Positions 50,829 to 60,596 are shown, counted from the stretch's first letter. The stretch is DNA of 64,000 nt from Chloroflexota bacterium (GCA_016234595.1 JACRBG010000044.1:59925-123924), one strand, 5' to 3'. Numbers and translations are program-made. The notes: generated by a model from the sequence alone, not told the origin.

Positions 50829-51746
50829 TCAGGGCAGTTGGTTGCCAGCAGCCAGATAGATTTTGTACCATTCCTGTCGGGTGAGTGTAAGGTCGGAAGC
50901 CTTGCAGATATCCTTCAAACGCTCTGGGTTAGTAGTCCCAACAATAGGCTGCATTCGAGCAGGGTGACGCAAAATCCATGCGATCGCAATAGCTGTATTG
51001 GCGACCCCCTTGCTTGCGGCCATCTCGTTGATGATTAGGTTGAGTTCTGGGAATTTCTCATTGTCCAAGAAAACCCCCTCAAAGAAGCCGTATTGGAATG
51101 GCGACCAAGGTTGAATGGTAATTTCCTTCAAACGGCAATAATCCAAAATACTGCCGTCCCGGTTGATGGAGGGATCATTTTCCATGTTCACGTTAATTCC
51201 TGCATCAATCATGCCCGTGTTGGTGATGCTCAATTGGAGCTGATTGAAGACGATTCTCTGCTTCACGAATTTGGTTAATAGCTCAATCTGCATCGGATTT
51301 TGATTGCTGACCCCGAAATATTTGACCTTGCCACTGTCATGCAGAATCGTGAAGGCTTCAGCGACTTCTTCCGGCTCTACTAAAGCATCCGGTCGGTGGA
51401 GTAAGAGTACATCTAGGTAATCTGTTCGCAGGCGTTTCAGGCTGCCATTGACGGCCTCTAAGATATGTTCTTTGGAAAAATCGAAAGACCCTTGGCGAAT
51501 GCCACATTTGCTTTGGAGCATCATCTTTTCACGCAGACTGGGGGTCATGTCTATTGATTCAGCAAACTTTGCTTCTGATTGCCCACCGCCATAAACGTCG
51601 GCGTGATCAAAGAAGGTTACACCTTCATCCAGTGCAGTATGGATCAAGCGTGAGATGGCTGGGTTCGTCATCTCGGAGATTCGCATACAGCCTAGCGATA
51701 TTTCAGACACATCGAGTTCAGTATTGGCGATATGAATGTTTTTCAT
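50829..51746 (-). CDS. Aldo/keto reductase
   Basis: 305 aa NAD(P)H-dependent (alpha/beta)8 oxidoreductase. The catalytic tetrad is Asp47 and Tyr52 in FFDHADVYGGGQSE, Lys80 in MLQSKCGIR and His117 in VLLLHRPDAL. YdhF-like features include GVSNQNPMQIELL and the C-terminal cofactor loop IVGTTNPERLKDI. Single gene, cytosolic, substrate unknown. GGAGGGAT precedes the ATG. Confidence 0.93.
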   Translation of the reverse strand: MKNIHIANTELDVSEISLGCMRISEMTNPAISRLIHTALDEGVTFFDHADVYGGGQSEAKFAESIDMTPSLREKMMLQSKCGIRQGSFDFSKEHILEAVNGSLKRLRTDYLDVLLLHRPDALVEPEEVAEAFTILHDSGKVKYFGVSNQNPMQIELLTKFVKQRIVFNQLQLSITNTGMIDAGINVNMENDPSINRDGSILDYCRLKEITIQPWSPFQYGFFEGVFLDNEKFPELNLIINEMAASKGVANTAIAIAWILRHPARMQPIVGTTNPERLKDICKASDLTLTRQEWYKIYLAAGNQLP

Positions 51747-51807
51747 TTCAAAATCCCTCCTATTGGAATGTTTTCACGAAGAATTATACCCAGAGGGAGC
51801 TGCGCCC

Positions 51808-51845
51808 GATCTACCTCCAATGAAATAGGGTAAAGGAGGTAGATC
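51808..51845 (-). terminator. Stem-loop after the DeoR gene
   Basis: GATCTACCTCC (51808-51818) and GGAGGTAGATC (51835-51845) form a perfect 11-base stem with a 16-base loop, 26 bases after the regulator stop. It lacks a clear T-run and could be a terminator or an operator for the aldo/keto reductase gene. Confidence 0.5.
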
Positions 51846-51871
51846 AGACGAACTGGATCGTTGCCTTCAGC

Positions 51872-52651
51872 CTAGACTAACAACAAGTCAATTTCGAGAT
51901 TTTGAACCTGTTCTACAAGGTCAGCACTCAAATTTTTATCAGTGACCAGTGTGTGTACGGCTCGGAGGGGGGTCATTTGGACAAGTGCAGATAAATGAAA
52001 TTTACTGCTGTCGGTCACCAAGATAACATGGTTGCCACGCTTTAGGCAGGCGCGGAAAAACTCGGCTTCTTCAGGGGTTTCGCAACAGATACCGCGGGTC
52101 ACTGAGACAGCTTTTGCCCCTAGAATCACTTTATCCACATAAAGCTGATCGAGGGTTTGCCGAGCTAGGGTGCCGCGCACAGCTTGCTCATTAGGGTCAA
52201 TGGAGCCACCTAGCAAAATTACTTGGTGTTTATTGTGATGCAGGATTTCGTTTGCAACCAAGAGCGAGTCAGTGATGATAGTCAAATTTTGATGATCGGT
52301 TAGGTGGTTGACAACGGCGAGGCCCGTGCTGCCCCCCACTACCAATAATGTTTCGCCATCTTGGATGAGTTCAGCGGTGGCGGCTCCAATGCGTTCTTTT
52401 TCGGCTGAATAGAGACTTTGGCGCTGGACAATCGGGCTTTCGCTGGTTTGTACCTTATTAGCTTGAATTGCTCCACCATAGGCGCGACGGATGAGATTAG
52501 ACTCGGCAAGGGCTGCTAAATCACGCCGAATGGTCGCCTCGCTGACGCTAAAACGCTCGGTTAATTCAGCAACCGTGACCCGGCCTAGTTGATTGACCAG
52601 CGACACAATCTGTTCTTGGCGTTCTAATGTCATTAAATCCGAATTCGCCAC
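51872..52651 (-). CDS. DeoR-family transcriptional regulator
   Basis: 259 aa from GTG 52651, which has GAGGAG eight bases upstream; GTG 52657 is too close and ATG 52633 too far. An N-terminal winged helix (ERQEQIVSLVNQLGRV, SVSEATIRRDLAALAESN) is followed by the sugar-phosphate isomerase-like sensor domain (about 75-235) with TLLVVGGSTGLAVVNHL, ILGAKAVSVTRGI and VILVTDSSKFH. DeoR proteins of this type (AgaR, LacR) respond to sugar phosphates. Placed at the end of the galactosamine-type cluster, it most likely controls it. Confidence 0.9.
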   Translation of the reverse strand: MANSDLMTLERQEQIVSLVNQLGRVTVAELTERFSVSEATIRRDLAALAESNLIRRAYGGAIQANKVQTSESPIVQRQSLYSAEKERIGAATAELIQDGETLLVVGGSTGLAVVNHLTDHQNLTIITDSLLVANEILHHNKHQVILLGGSIDPNEQAVRGTLARQTLDQLYVDKVILGAKAVSVTRGICCETPEEAEFFRACLKRGNHVILVTDSSKFHLSALVQMTPLRAVHTLVTDKNLSADLVEQVQNLEIDLLLV

Positions 52652-52726
52652 GCGCACTACTCCTCAATTTTGCACCCAAACAGGTCTAGCATAATCGGCC
52701 CAATCCGTTCTGACAATTCTGGATTT

Positions 52727-53641
52727 TTAATCTGGCTCGTGGCCCTCGTGAATCAACATGCGACTCAACCCGCGCTCGGCACAATATGGGACGTAGCCAC
52801 GTGCTGTTGAGCGAGTATAGGCATCATCAATTTGATCGGGAATCAGAGTGTAATCCACCGTCAGCACGATTTTGTGGGCTGCCACCCATTGGTCAAGCAT
52901 GGCTTCACGCTCGGCTGTCCATTCCGGTGGCGAGGCTGCATGGTCACGCGGATAGCCGTAATATAAATCTTCGACCAAAATCCCGGTGACGGCCTCCAGA
53001 TAATCGGGAAATTGCAGTCCAATATCCTCGCCATTAATCGTGAACACGCCAAAGTTAGGGGAACGCTCACGGGCATGGGATGCGATTGCCATGACAAAAT
53101 CGGCCATTTCTTGATAGGCGGTGGCGTGGCCTTGTTCTCGAAAATAGGTCGCAGCATCTACCCGATCTAGCAATACGCCGTCAAAGCCAAGGTCAATAAT
53201 CTGGTCAATATAGGCATCCGGCCCTGTTAAAATGATTTCCTGCCATGTTGGGTCCCAATAATTGACCCACACATCGCCCGCCCATGTTTCATCGGCTTCC
53301 CCTACCCAATCGGGCCAATTGCCGTTCTTCCATTCGGGTTTCCAATAATATTGAAACTTCGCGGCCTGTCCGATGCTCATATAGGCCACGACCAACTTTG
53401 GGCCACCTTCGCTATTCCGCAGGTCTTCAATGACCTCGCGGTGGTTGCCGGAAAGCGCAATATCGCTGATGACGAGATCATAGGCCGTTGCATCAAGCTG
53501 ATTCGCCCGTGCCCGCTGCAATTGAATGATGTAGTCGTTGATGGCGGCCCAATCGCGGGTAGAAGTTTCTTGAGCAGTGCTTACGTGCCCCTGCCCCAAC
53601 AGCCCCATGAGTAGTATCAAAAAAATCAGCCGTTTGGTCAT
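52727..53641 (-). CDS. Secreted GH114/TM1410-type endo-alpha-1,4-polygalactosaminidase
   Basis: 304 aa with a signal peptide (1-23, cleavage near STAQ), so it acts outside the cell. The TIM-barrel matches the TM1410/GH114 family: YDLVISDIALSG, VVAYMSIGQA (84-93), VWVNYWDPTWQ, and GFDGVLLDRVDAA (152-164). Characterised members cleave alpha-1,4-linked galactosamine polymers. It is the most distal structural gene of an operon with an oligosaccharide ABC importer and an AgaS-like protein, which supports polygalactosamine as substrate. Many TM1410 proteins are uncharacterised, so the exact linkage is inferred. Confidence 0.8.
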   Translation of the reverse strand: MTKRLIFLILLMGLLGQGHVSTAQETSTRDWAAINDYIIQLQRARANQLDATAYDLVISDIALSGNHREVIEDLRNSEGGPKLVVAYMSIGQAAKFQYYWKPEWKNGNWPDWVGEADETWAGDVWVNYWDPTWQEIILTGPDAYIDQIIDLGFDGVLLDRVDAATYFREQGHATAYQEMADFVMAIASHARERSPNFGVFTINGEDIGLQFPDYLEAVTGILVEDLYYGYPRDHAASPPEWTAEREAMLDQWVAAHKIVLTVDYTLIPDQIDDAYTRSTARGYVPYCAERGLSRMLIHEGHEPD

Positions 53642-53646
53642 GAAGG

Positions 53647-54534
53647 TTATCCTTTGAAACCGCTCAAGGTAAAGCCGCGCACAAACCAGCGCTGGAAGAA
53701 GAAATAGACCATCAAAATTGGCATGACTAGCAGCACCGAAGCCGCCATGACCAGCCCTAGATTACTAGTGTGGCGGTCATTGTACCAAGTCAAAATAATC
53801 GGCAGGGTGCGCACATCCTGATCTTTTAGCACAATGAGCGGCCACAGATAGGCGTTCCAACTCGAAATAAAGATAAACGTGCCATAGGCCGCCAGTGCGG
53901 GTTTAATCTGTGGAATGACGATGCGGAAGAATATCTGCCATTCCGTCGCCCCGTCTACCCGTGCAGCATCCAATAATTCATCGGGCACATTCCGCATAAA
54001 CTGGCGCATTAGGAAAATCCCGAAGGCGTCAAACCAATTGAGCAAAATTAGGCCCCACAGTTTGTTGGTCAGGTCGAATTTCAACAAGATGAGGTAGGAA
54101 GGGATCATGGTCAGTTGGAATGGAATCATCATCGTTAGCAGGACATAGCCAAACAGTACCTTCTTATAGCGGAAATGATATTTGGCGAATATAAACCCGA
54201 ATACAGCACTGCTCAACAACAAAGTCACCACATTGCTGACAGCGACGAGGATGCTGTTGAGATAAAAGCGTTCAATCGGCAGCGAGGGGTCATCAAAAAT
54301 GGTTTTGTAATTTTCAGCAGTGAAATGACGCGGAAAGAAGGATTGGTGATGTGGGTCAATAATTTCGGCATGGGTCTTGAAAGACGCTAATATGGTGTAG
54401 AGAAATGGCACAACCGTGACCACACATCCCGCAATGAGCACAGCATACACGATCCAAATGGCCTTGAAGCGCGGCGGGGTCATTTTGTTAACGGAAGTGT
54501 CGGCCTTAAGGCGTGGCATTGCTTTTTCAGACAT
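53647..54534 (-). CDS. Carbohydrate ABC transporter permease (MalG type)
   Basis: 295 aa with six membrane helices. The EAA loop that contacts the ATPase is ELLDAARVDGATEWQIFFRIVIPQIKP (split here: LLDAARVDGATEWQIF, then RIVIPQIKP). A basic N-terminal tail precedes the first helix. It lies five bases before the GH114 gene and three bases after the MalF-type gene, in one operon. Oligosaccharide uptake is the family role. Confidence 0.93.
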   Translation of the reverse strand: MSEKAMPRLKADTSVNKMTPPRFKAIWIVYAVLIAGCVVTVVPFLYTILASFKTHAEIIDPHHQSFFPRHFTAENYKTIFDDPSLPIERFYLNSILVAVSNVVTLLLSSAVFGFIFAKYHFRYKKVLFGYVLLTMMIPFQLTMIPSYLILLKFDLTNKLWGLILLNWFDAFGIFLMRQFMRNVPDELLDAARVDGATEWQIFFRIVIPQIKPALAAYGTFIFISSWNAYLWPLIVLKDQDVRTLPIILTWYNDRHTSNLGLVMAASVLLVMPILMVYFFFQRWFVRGFTLSGFKG

Positions 54535-54537
54535 GGC

Positions 54538-55758
54538 TTAGTACTCCCAATCCGAGCGGAAAGCCCACAATTGGAACAGGGTAAACAGCAGCATCATGGC
54601 GACCAACACCAGCGACATCGCCGCCGCCCAGCCCATACGCCCAAAGCGGAAGGCGTTTTCATAGATGTTCAATACCATCACTTTGGTTTTACCCTCCACA
54701 CGTCCGGGGCCACCCTGCGTCATCACCTGTATGATGTCGAACACCTGAAACGATGAAATCACTGTAAACACTGAAGCAAACATAATAGTCGGACGCAGCA
54801 GGGGCAGGGTAATGTGCCAGAACACTTGCAGGGGGGTCGCGCCGTCTACCCGTGCGGCCTCTTTTAGATGATCGGGGATGCCCTGTAAAGCTGCGATAAA
54901 AATGACCGTGTTGTAGCCAAAATCTTGCCAGAGATAGGCGATAATCACCGCGAATAACGCCACTGGTACACCTAAGATGGTAATGCGCGGGTCTTGCAGC
55001 CATGCGATGGGCTTGACACCTGCCATGCCAGTCACGTCATTGGCAAGGCCGTATTGGGCGTTAAAGATATAGCCCCACATAATCGCCACCCCCACCGAGG
55101 ATGTGACGACGGGCAGGAAGTAAATCGAGCGAAAAACCACGCGCACCCGCTGATGGACAGATTCAATCATGGAGGCCAATGGAACAGTAATTAACAGATT
55201 CAGCGGGACAACCACCACCGTAAATTTAAGCGTCGTTTCGAGGCTGTTACGAAATTCGCGGGGATTGCGGGAATCACCTTCAATCATATCCTCAAAATAC
55301 TGCGTCCCGACATATTTATTTTCACCACCCAGCCCTAAGATTGGGCCGCCTTTTTGTGCTGGGTCATATTCAAAAAAGGCTAACGCGATGGCCCAGATCA
55401 TCGGCAAGGCGCTTAGGCTGACTAGATAAAACACCAACGGCACGATTGTACCGGGTACGATGCCATGTGTGCGTAGACCTTCTCCGACACGCGGCTTCAA
55501 AAATATCCACAGAGGCAAAAGCAGCACCAAGCCACCGAAAATGCTGATCCAGCGGGCATAATCTGACCACAGGGTTTCGAATATTTTGAGTAGCCCATAT
55601 CCGCATACCTCGCCGGAAATGATGCCGACGATCAGCCCAATTAGCCCGCCCCACCAAGGATTGCGTGCACGCCGATCAAAGATCAGTGGCGTGACAGCAC
55701 TGCCTACCACCGCCCATGTCAGCCCCCAGTATAAAATCAGCGGTTGTAAGTCATCCAT
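54538..55758 (-). CDS. Carbohydrate ABC transporter permease (MalF type) with extra N-terminal helices
   Basis: 406 aa. The C-terminal ~280 residues are a MalF-type permease with EAA loop LKEAARVDGATPLQVFWHI. About 120 N-terminal residues add three to four membrane helices (for example LIGLIVGIISGEVCGYGLL), as in longer MalF proteins. Same operon as the binding protein and MalG-type gene. No ATPase gene is present in the cluster, so a shared MsmK/UgpC-type ATPase elsewhere is required. Confidence 0.92.
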   Translation of the reverse strand: MDDLQPLILYWGLTWAVVGSAVTPLIFDRRARNPWWGGLIGLIVGIISGEVCGYGLLKIFETLWSDYARWISIFGGLVLLLPLWIFLKPRVGEGLRTHGIVPGTIVPLVFYLVSLSALPMIWAIALAFFEYDPAQKGGPILGLGGENKYVGTQYFEDMIEGDSRNPREFRNSLETTLKFTVVVVPLNLLITVPLASMIESVHQRVRVVFRSIYFLPVVTSSVGVAIMWGYIFNAQYGLANDVTGMAGVKPIAWLQDPRITILGVPVALFAVIIAYLWQDFGYNTVIFIAALQGIPDHLKEAARVDGATPLQVFWHITLPLLRPTIMFASVFTVISSFQVFDIIQVMTQGGPGRVEGKTKVMVLNIYENAFRFGRMGWAAAMSLVLVAMMLLFTLFQLWAFRSDWEY

Positions 55759-55846
55759 GTGTAAGCTCCTGCGGATCCATTGTATTTAAACGAATTGCCC
55801 CCACTCTTTGGTTATTTGAGCAGGGGCATAGGTGGCGATGGGAGTT

Positions 55847-57139
55847 CTATTCCTCAAACATCAAATTGGCGTCTTCTTCCATCAAGGCTACGGCATCTTC
55901 GGGACTCATCAAGCCTTGCAGGGTGTCCAGCACATAGGGGTAGATGATGTCGTAGAACAGCAAATCGCGGTCAGGCATGTCGCCCACATAGCGCCCATAT
56001 TGCAGTTCACCCAACACATTCGCCAGCCACGGCGAGGCTTCGATCAGCGTGGGACGATACATTTCATCTTCGACCAAGCCACGCAGGGCGGGAATAGTGC
56101 CTGTGGTAATGTTCCATTGTAGGGCGTTGTCGGCATTGGCGGCGGCAAAATTGATGAAATCCCATGCCACGTCTTGGTGGTCGCTGCGTTTGGAGACGGT
56201 CATACCCCACCCGGAATCTGCTGCGAAGGTCGGGTCGTCGCCAGAAGATGGCAACGCCACATAATCAAATTCGCCAAAATCGGGGAAGCTATCCAAACCA
56301 TAGGCCACTGCCCAAGGCCCAATCAGGGCAATCGCCACTTGGTTGGTGAAAAAAGCATCACCCGCCCAATTGGAAGTATCGTTAAATAGCACCGGATCAA
56401 CTACGCCCTCATCTACCATATGTAGCATCTGTTCCAGCGTCTCCCGTGCTTCATCGGTATCAAATTGGAAGCCGTCGCGGTCTTCGTTCCAATAATCACC
56501 ACCGCGCTGCAAAATCCCGGCAAGGAAAGAAAATACAATGGCATCGGCGTTGGTAAAATGATAGCCCGCTACCGTCATTTGCCCATCGGAATTTTCCTGT
56601 GCCAATTGTTGGGCGTCGCTAATTAGGGCATCCCAATTTTCCCACGCGGGTGGGAAGCTCAACCCAGCTTCTTCAAACATGGCTTTATTGACTAGCACTG
56701 TGCCATATTCGACATTAAACTCCTGTGGCAGACCATAGGTTTGATCATCGCACTGATACCCACCGAGTGGCGCACCATAGAATTGGCTGGCGTCAAATGA
56801 GGCGGTTAGTTCATCCGGCATTGGCGCGAGAAAGTCGGAATAACCGCAGACCCATGTGCCGAATAGCTCTAAAATATCGGCTTCATCCCCGGCAGGCAAA
56901 GATGTTTGGAGACTTTGCAAATAGAGGTTGTATTCAAAGGTCTCTACCTCAATCGTGACCTCAGGGTGCAGGGCGGTATAAGCATCAATCAACGACTGGG
57001 TTGCTTCATTAAACGGACCTTCTTGATGCTGCCACAACCGCAGAGTAACGGATTGGCGGGCAGCGGCAGGTTGATGGGCCGAAAAACTTGCCACCACCAA
57101 TAGCACTAAAATCGTAATGATCATTAATTTTTTTATCAT
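55847..57139 (-). CDS. Carbohydrate ABC transporter substrate-binding protein
   Basis: 430 aa extracellular solute-binding protein family 1. Signal peptide residues 1-27 (cleavage near AAA). Fold markers: VTLRLWQHQEGPFNEATQ, IDAYTALHPEVTIEVE, ADILELFGTWVC, VALIGPWAVAYG and SGWGMTVSKRSDHQDVAWDFINFA. An acidic tail (EEDANLMFEE) ends it. It is upstream of both permease genes on the same strand. Ligand probably galactosamine oligosaccharides by context. Confidence 0.92.
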   Translation of the reverse strand: MIKKLMIITILVLLVVASFSAHQPAAARQSVTLRLWQHQEGPFNEATQSLIDAYTALHPEVTIEVETFEYNLYLQSLQTSLPAGDEADILELFGTWVCGYSDFLAPMPDELTASFDASQFYGAPLGGYQCDDQTYGLPQEFNVEYGTVLVNKAMFEEAGLSFPPAWENWDALISDAQQLAQENSDGQMTVAGYHFTNADAIVFSFLAGILQRGGDYWNEDRDGFQFDTDEARETLEQMLHMVDEGVVDPVLFNDTSNWAGDAFFTNQVAIALIGPWAVAYGLDSFPDFGEFDYVALPSSGDDPTFAADSGWGMTVSKRSDHQDVAWDFINFAAANADNALQWNITTGTIPALRGLVEDEMYRPTLIEASPWLANVLGELQYGRYVGDMPDRDLLFYDIIYPYVLDTLQGLMSPEDAVALMEEDANLMFEE

Positions 57140-57207
57140 GGGTCGCTCTCCAAAAATTAGTTGACCGAATGTTGATGGGCAATGCTGCGCAGGGTCGGCT
57201 CACCTCC

Positions 57208-58206
57208 TCATAATTGAACTACCTGTTCCAAGTTGCGGGGACGGTCGGGATCAAGAGCTTTTTTGATGGCACGGTGATAGGCCATCCATTGCAAGGGGGG
57301 TAGATAATGCACCATTTGCCTATCGGGAACGACGAAATCAGCATTGGGGTGCGGAGAAATGTTGATGGTGGTTGCACCAAGCTGGCGCATCTCATCTAGC
57401 ACGGCTTTTTCTTCGGCATAACCCGTTTCACTCAGTAGGCCAACGACCAGTGTTTGTTCATCCACCATTGATTTCGGGCCGTGGCGAAACTCCATTGGGT
57501 GAAAGGCTTCGGCATGGGTCAACGACATTTCTTTCATTTTGAGCATGGCTTCACAGGCCAGACCATAACGCGGCCCACTGCCTAGATAAAAATAACGGGT
57601 GTAGCGGGTGGGGTCGGCTAAGGGTTCGGCAAAGGCGCTGGCCCACTGAACAAATTCATGCCCTGCTAACGGCTCATTTTGAGTGACTTGCCCACCCCAT
57701 AGGGCCGCCAAACCTTCCGCTAGTACCAACATGCTCGAAAATGAGCGAGTTTGCGCGACACTTTCTTCCTGCCCAGCAGGTACAGCGAGATTCAGGGTGG
57801 CTTCAAGATTCAATGGACGGTCAGCGTAACATGATATAACAACCACTGGAGCATGATAGGCTTGCCGAAACGCGCGTACGGCCTGAATGGTTTCGGTGGT
57901 GGCGGCGGAGCGTGAAATTGCTACCATCAACGGTTTCGATTTAGCGGGATAAAGACTGGTGGGATGCAGCAAAAGTTCGGACGCCGGAACGCCGCGTGCT
58001 ATCACACCTGTCTGCTGTTGGGCCAAGTTCGCCGCTATCTGAGACAGATAATACGTGGAGCCGCAACCTGTGAAAATCAGGACATCCGCTTTGGCATCGG
58101 CCCATAATGACCGTAATGCGTGTTGTTGAGTGTCAAGGGTATCGAGCGCATTTTGCCATGCGTCGGCTTGGGATTGAATCTCGGTGCGTGTGAAATCCGT
58201 CGGCAT
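57208..58206 (-). CDS. SIS-domain sugar phosphate isomerase/deaminase, AgaS-like
   Basis: 332 aa with two SIS domains (about 30-165 and 190-330). Phosphosugar loops: IFTGCGSTYYLSQIAA, VAISRSAATTETIQAV and YLGSGPRYGLACEAMLKMKE, with AEAFHPMEFRHGPKSM typical of AgaS/GlmS-isomerase proteins. It lacks the glutaminase domain of GlmS. In Aga pathways this enzyme converts galactosamine-6-phosphate to tagatose-6-phosphate with release of ammonia. The next genes across the divergent promoter (PfkB kinase, LacD-like aldolase) fit the following steps. Confidence 0.85.
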   Translation of the reverse strand: MPTDFTRTEIQSQADAWQNALDTLDTQQHALRSLWADAKADVLIFTGCGSTYYLSQIAANLAQQQTGVIARGVPASELLLHPTSLYPAKSKPLMVAISRSAATTETIQAVRAFRQAYHAPVVVISCYADRPLNLEATLNLAVPAGQEESVAQTRSFSSMLVLAEGLAALWGGQVTQNEPLAGHEFVQWASAFAEPLADPTRYTRYFYLGSGPRYGLACEAMLKMKEMSLTHAEAFHPMEFRHGPKSMVDEQTLVVGLLSETGYAEEKAVLDEMRQLGATTINISPHPNADFVVPDRQMVHYLPPLQWMAYHRAIKKALDPDRPRNLEQVVQL

Positions 58207-58275
58207 TACGGGGTTCCTTTAGTTCGACTGCTTTCGAGCGATTGTGCTCATTTATGATTAAAATAGCGCGAATTT

Positions 58276-58306
58276 GCTTGACTGTCAAGCGAGTTCAGTC
58301 TAGAAT
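58276..58306 (+). promoter_or_regulatory. Promoter of the GH4 operon with palindromic operator over the -35 box
   Basis: TTGACT (58278-58283) and TAGAAT (58301-58306) are 17 bases apart, a near-consensus sigma70 promoter. GCTTGACTGTCAAGC (58276-58290), a perfect palindrome around one base, covers the -35 box, so a repressor bound there would block transcription. The DeoR protein of the cluster is the obvious candidate. Confidence 0.65.
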
Positions 58307-58347
58307 AGTCATTAAATGATATTTTTGTGCTGCTAGGGAGGCGATTT

Positions 58348-59655
58348 ATGCCAAAAGTAGCGATTATTGGGGCAGGTAGTGCGGTCTTTGCCTATGAAAT
58401 CATCACCGATGTGCTGTGTACCCCCGGTTTAGAAACGGGTGTTTTTGCGCTGGTAGATATTGATGCGGAAAGGCTGGAATTAGCCCACCGTATCGCCGAA
58501 AAAGCGATTGCTGTATCGGGCCGAAACTGGCGCGTGGAAGCCTCGACTAATCGGGTGGATGTGATGGCGGATTCAGATTATCTGGTTAACACCATCGAGG
58601 TAGCAGGGCTGGCAAATGTGCGCCACGACTTTGACATCCCAATGAAATATGGTGTCAATCAATGTATTGGCGACACGATTGGCCCCGGGGGTATTTTTAA
58701 AGCCCTGCGAACTCTGCCTGCGTGGTTGGATATTCTGCGCGACACGGAACGACTCGCCCCCAACGCGCTGGTGATGAATTACACCAACCCCATGTCGTTG
58801 ACCTGTCTAACTGGGATTCGGGCGTCATCCCTGCCGATTGTTGGGCTGTGCCACTCTATTCAACACACCGCCGAACAATTGGCGGACTATATAAATGTTC
58901 CGCTGGATGAGATTTATTTTCGGGCGGCGGGGATCAATCATTTGTCGTGGTTTGTGGAACTGACCCGCGGCGGCGAAGACCTCTACCCCCTACTCCGCCA
59001 ACGGGCCAAAGACCCGGCGATTTATGAACAAGACCCCATCCGGTTCGAGATGATGCTGCATATGGGCGCGTTTGTGACCGAAGGCAGTGGACACTTTTCC
59101 GAATACATTCCTTATTTCCGCAAGCGGCCTGATCTGGTCGAAAAATATGCACGGGCGGGCTATCTGGGTGAGACCGGCTTTTATGCCAACAATTGGCCGA
59201 CATGGAGACGGGAAGCCGACGACGAGATTCGCCGGTTGCTCTCAGGTGAAGTGGAAATGGAATTGCAGCGCGGGCCAGAATACGCCTCGTATATTATGCA
59301 GGCCATCGAAACCAACACCCCCACTGTTATTTATGGCAATGTTGAGAACACAGGGTTGATTACCAATCTGGCCCAAAACAGCGTGGTCGAAGTGGCGTGT
59401 CTGGTGGATCGCAACGGAATTCAACCCACTCATTTTGGTGCGCTCCCAACCCAACTGGCCGCATTGGATGCAACCCATATCGCGGTGCATGACCTCGTGG
59501 CGACGGCGGTTTTGGAACAAAATCGTGAGGCTGCCGTATATGCCCTGATGCTCGATCCATTGACGGCGGCGGTCTGCTCACCGGCGGAAATTCGCGCGAT
59601 GTTTGATGAAATGGTCGAGGTACAAACGCCGTATCTACCGGAGTGGGTGTACTAA
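58348..59655 (+). CDS. GH4-family glycosidase
   Basis: 435 aa from ATG 58348 with AGGGAGG upstream; GTG 58327 is an unlikely longer start. GH4 enzymes use NAD and a divalent metal in an oxidation-elimination mechanism. Motifs: NAD fold VAIIGAGSAVFAYEI, MNYTNPM, metal-binding Cys-x-His-type GLCHSIQHTAEQLADYI, and the AGINHLSWF loop seen in alpha-galactosidase MelA-like members. No signal peptide, so it hydrolyses imported sugars. Context suggests alpha-galactosaminide or N-acetyl-alpha-galactosaminide; family activity covers several sugars, so specificity is inferred. Confidence 0.9.
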   Translation: MPKVAIIGAGSAVFAYEIITDVLCTPGLETGVFALVDIDAERLELAHRIAEKAIAVSGRNWRVEASTNRVDVMADSDYLVNTIEVAGLANVRHDFDIPMKYGVNQCIGDTIGPGGIFKALRTLPAWLDILRDTERLAPNALVMNYTNPMSLTCLTGIRASSLPIVGLCHSIQHTAEQLADYINVPLDEIYFRAAGINHLSWFVELTRGGEDLYPLLRQRAKDPAIYEQDPIRFEMMLHMGAFVTEGSGHFSEYIPYFRKRPDLVEKYARAGYLGETGFYANNWPTWRREADDEIRRLLSGEVEMELQRGPEYASYIMQAIETNTPTVIYGNVENTGLITNLAQNSVVEVACLVDRNGIQPTHFGALPTQLAALDATHIAVHDLVATAVLEQNREAAVYALMLDPLTAAVCSPAEIRAMFDEMVEVQTPYLPEWVY

Positions 59656-60596
59656 TGCCGTGTGTTTTGGTGGCGGGTGAACTAAACGCCGATTTGGTCA
59701 TGACTGGACTGCCAAGCCTGCCGATTTTGGGGCGGGAAATGATAGGGACGGGCTTTCGCATGACACTCGGCAGTTCATCCGCTATCACGGCTGTTCGACT
59801 TGCCACGCTGGGCTTGGCAGTCGATTTTGTCGGTTGGGTTGGCGATGATGAGATGGGGCGGTATGTCATCCAACAACTTGAGGCCTTTGGCGTAGGGGTA
59901 CAACATATTCGTACCATCGCAGGATCAGCAACAGGTGTTACGCTCGTGCTGACCTATCCACGTGATCGGGCTATGCTAACCTACCCCGGCGTCATGGCAG
60001 ATTTTAATGGACAGGGTATCAACCATGACCTGTTATCGGCCTATACACATCTACATGTCGGCTCGTTTTTTCTGCAAAGTGGCCTACAAGCGCAATTGCC
60101 CAATATTTTTCGACTGGCTCACAAAGGGGGCCTGACCACCTCCTTAGATAGCGGGTGGGATCCAACCGAGCAATGGCAGACCAACCCATATCTACAGCCG
60201 ACCCTCGCCGGGACGGATTGGTTTTTCCCAAATGAAAGCGAGGCCACGGCATTAACGGATGGGGTCTGGAATCCTGTGAAATTGTCGGAACAGGTCGGCG
60301 GGAAGCTGGTGATTAAACGTGGGGCAGATGGCGCGACCGCGGTTTATCCACCCACCCGTGAATTGGTCAATTGCCCAGCTTTACCCGTCGAGGTTGTGGA
60401 TACCACGGGCGCGGGCGATGCGTTTAATGCTGGTTATCTATATGCCACGCTGACCGGACGGGCTGATCCTCTGCCATTTGCCATTGCCTGCGGTGCGCAG
60501 GCCGTCACACAAGTTGGCGGCACAACTAACGCCCCCACTGCCGCTGAATTAAATGAATTTATCGGCGCTTACCAATACCCAGAATCGAAGGAGTAA
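59655..60596 (+). CDS. PfkB-family sugar kinase
   Basis: 313 aa ribokinase-fold kinase. The ATG at 59655 overlaps the GH4 TAA (TAATG). N-terminal GELNADLVMTGLPSLP and LGSSSAITAVRLATLGL, and C-terminal signature VDTTGAGDAFNAGYLYA with catalytic Asp. In context it probably makes tagatose-1,6-bisphosphate from tagatose-6-phosphate, or phosphorylates galactosamine; only the family is certain. Confidence 0.88.
   Translation: MPCVLVAGELNADLVMTGLPSLPILGREMIGTGFRMTLGSSSAITAVRLATLGLAVDFVGWVGDDEMGRYVIQQLEAFGVGVQHIRTIAGSATGVTLVLTYPRDRAMLTYPGVMADFNGQGINHDLLSAYTHLHVGSFFLQSGLQAQLPNIFRLAHKGGLTTSLDSGWDPTEQWQTNPYLQPTLAGTDWFFPNESEATALTDGVWNPVKLSEQVGGKLVIKRGADGATAVYPPTRELVNCPALPVEVVDTTGAGDAFNAGYLYATLTGRADPLPFAIACGAQAVTQVGGTTNAPTAAELNEFIGAYQYPESKE

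Noticed and set aside
59360..59917. 185-residue minus-strand ORF rich in Pro and Ser
   Set aside because: It is antisense to the GH4 and PfkB genes, whose motifs are clear.
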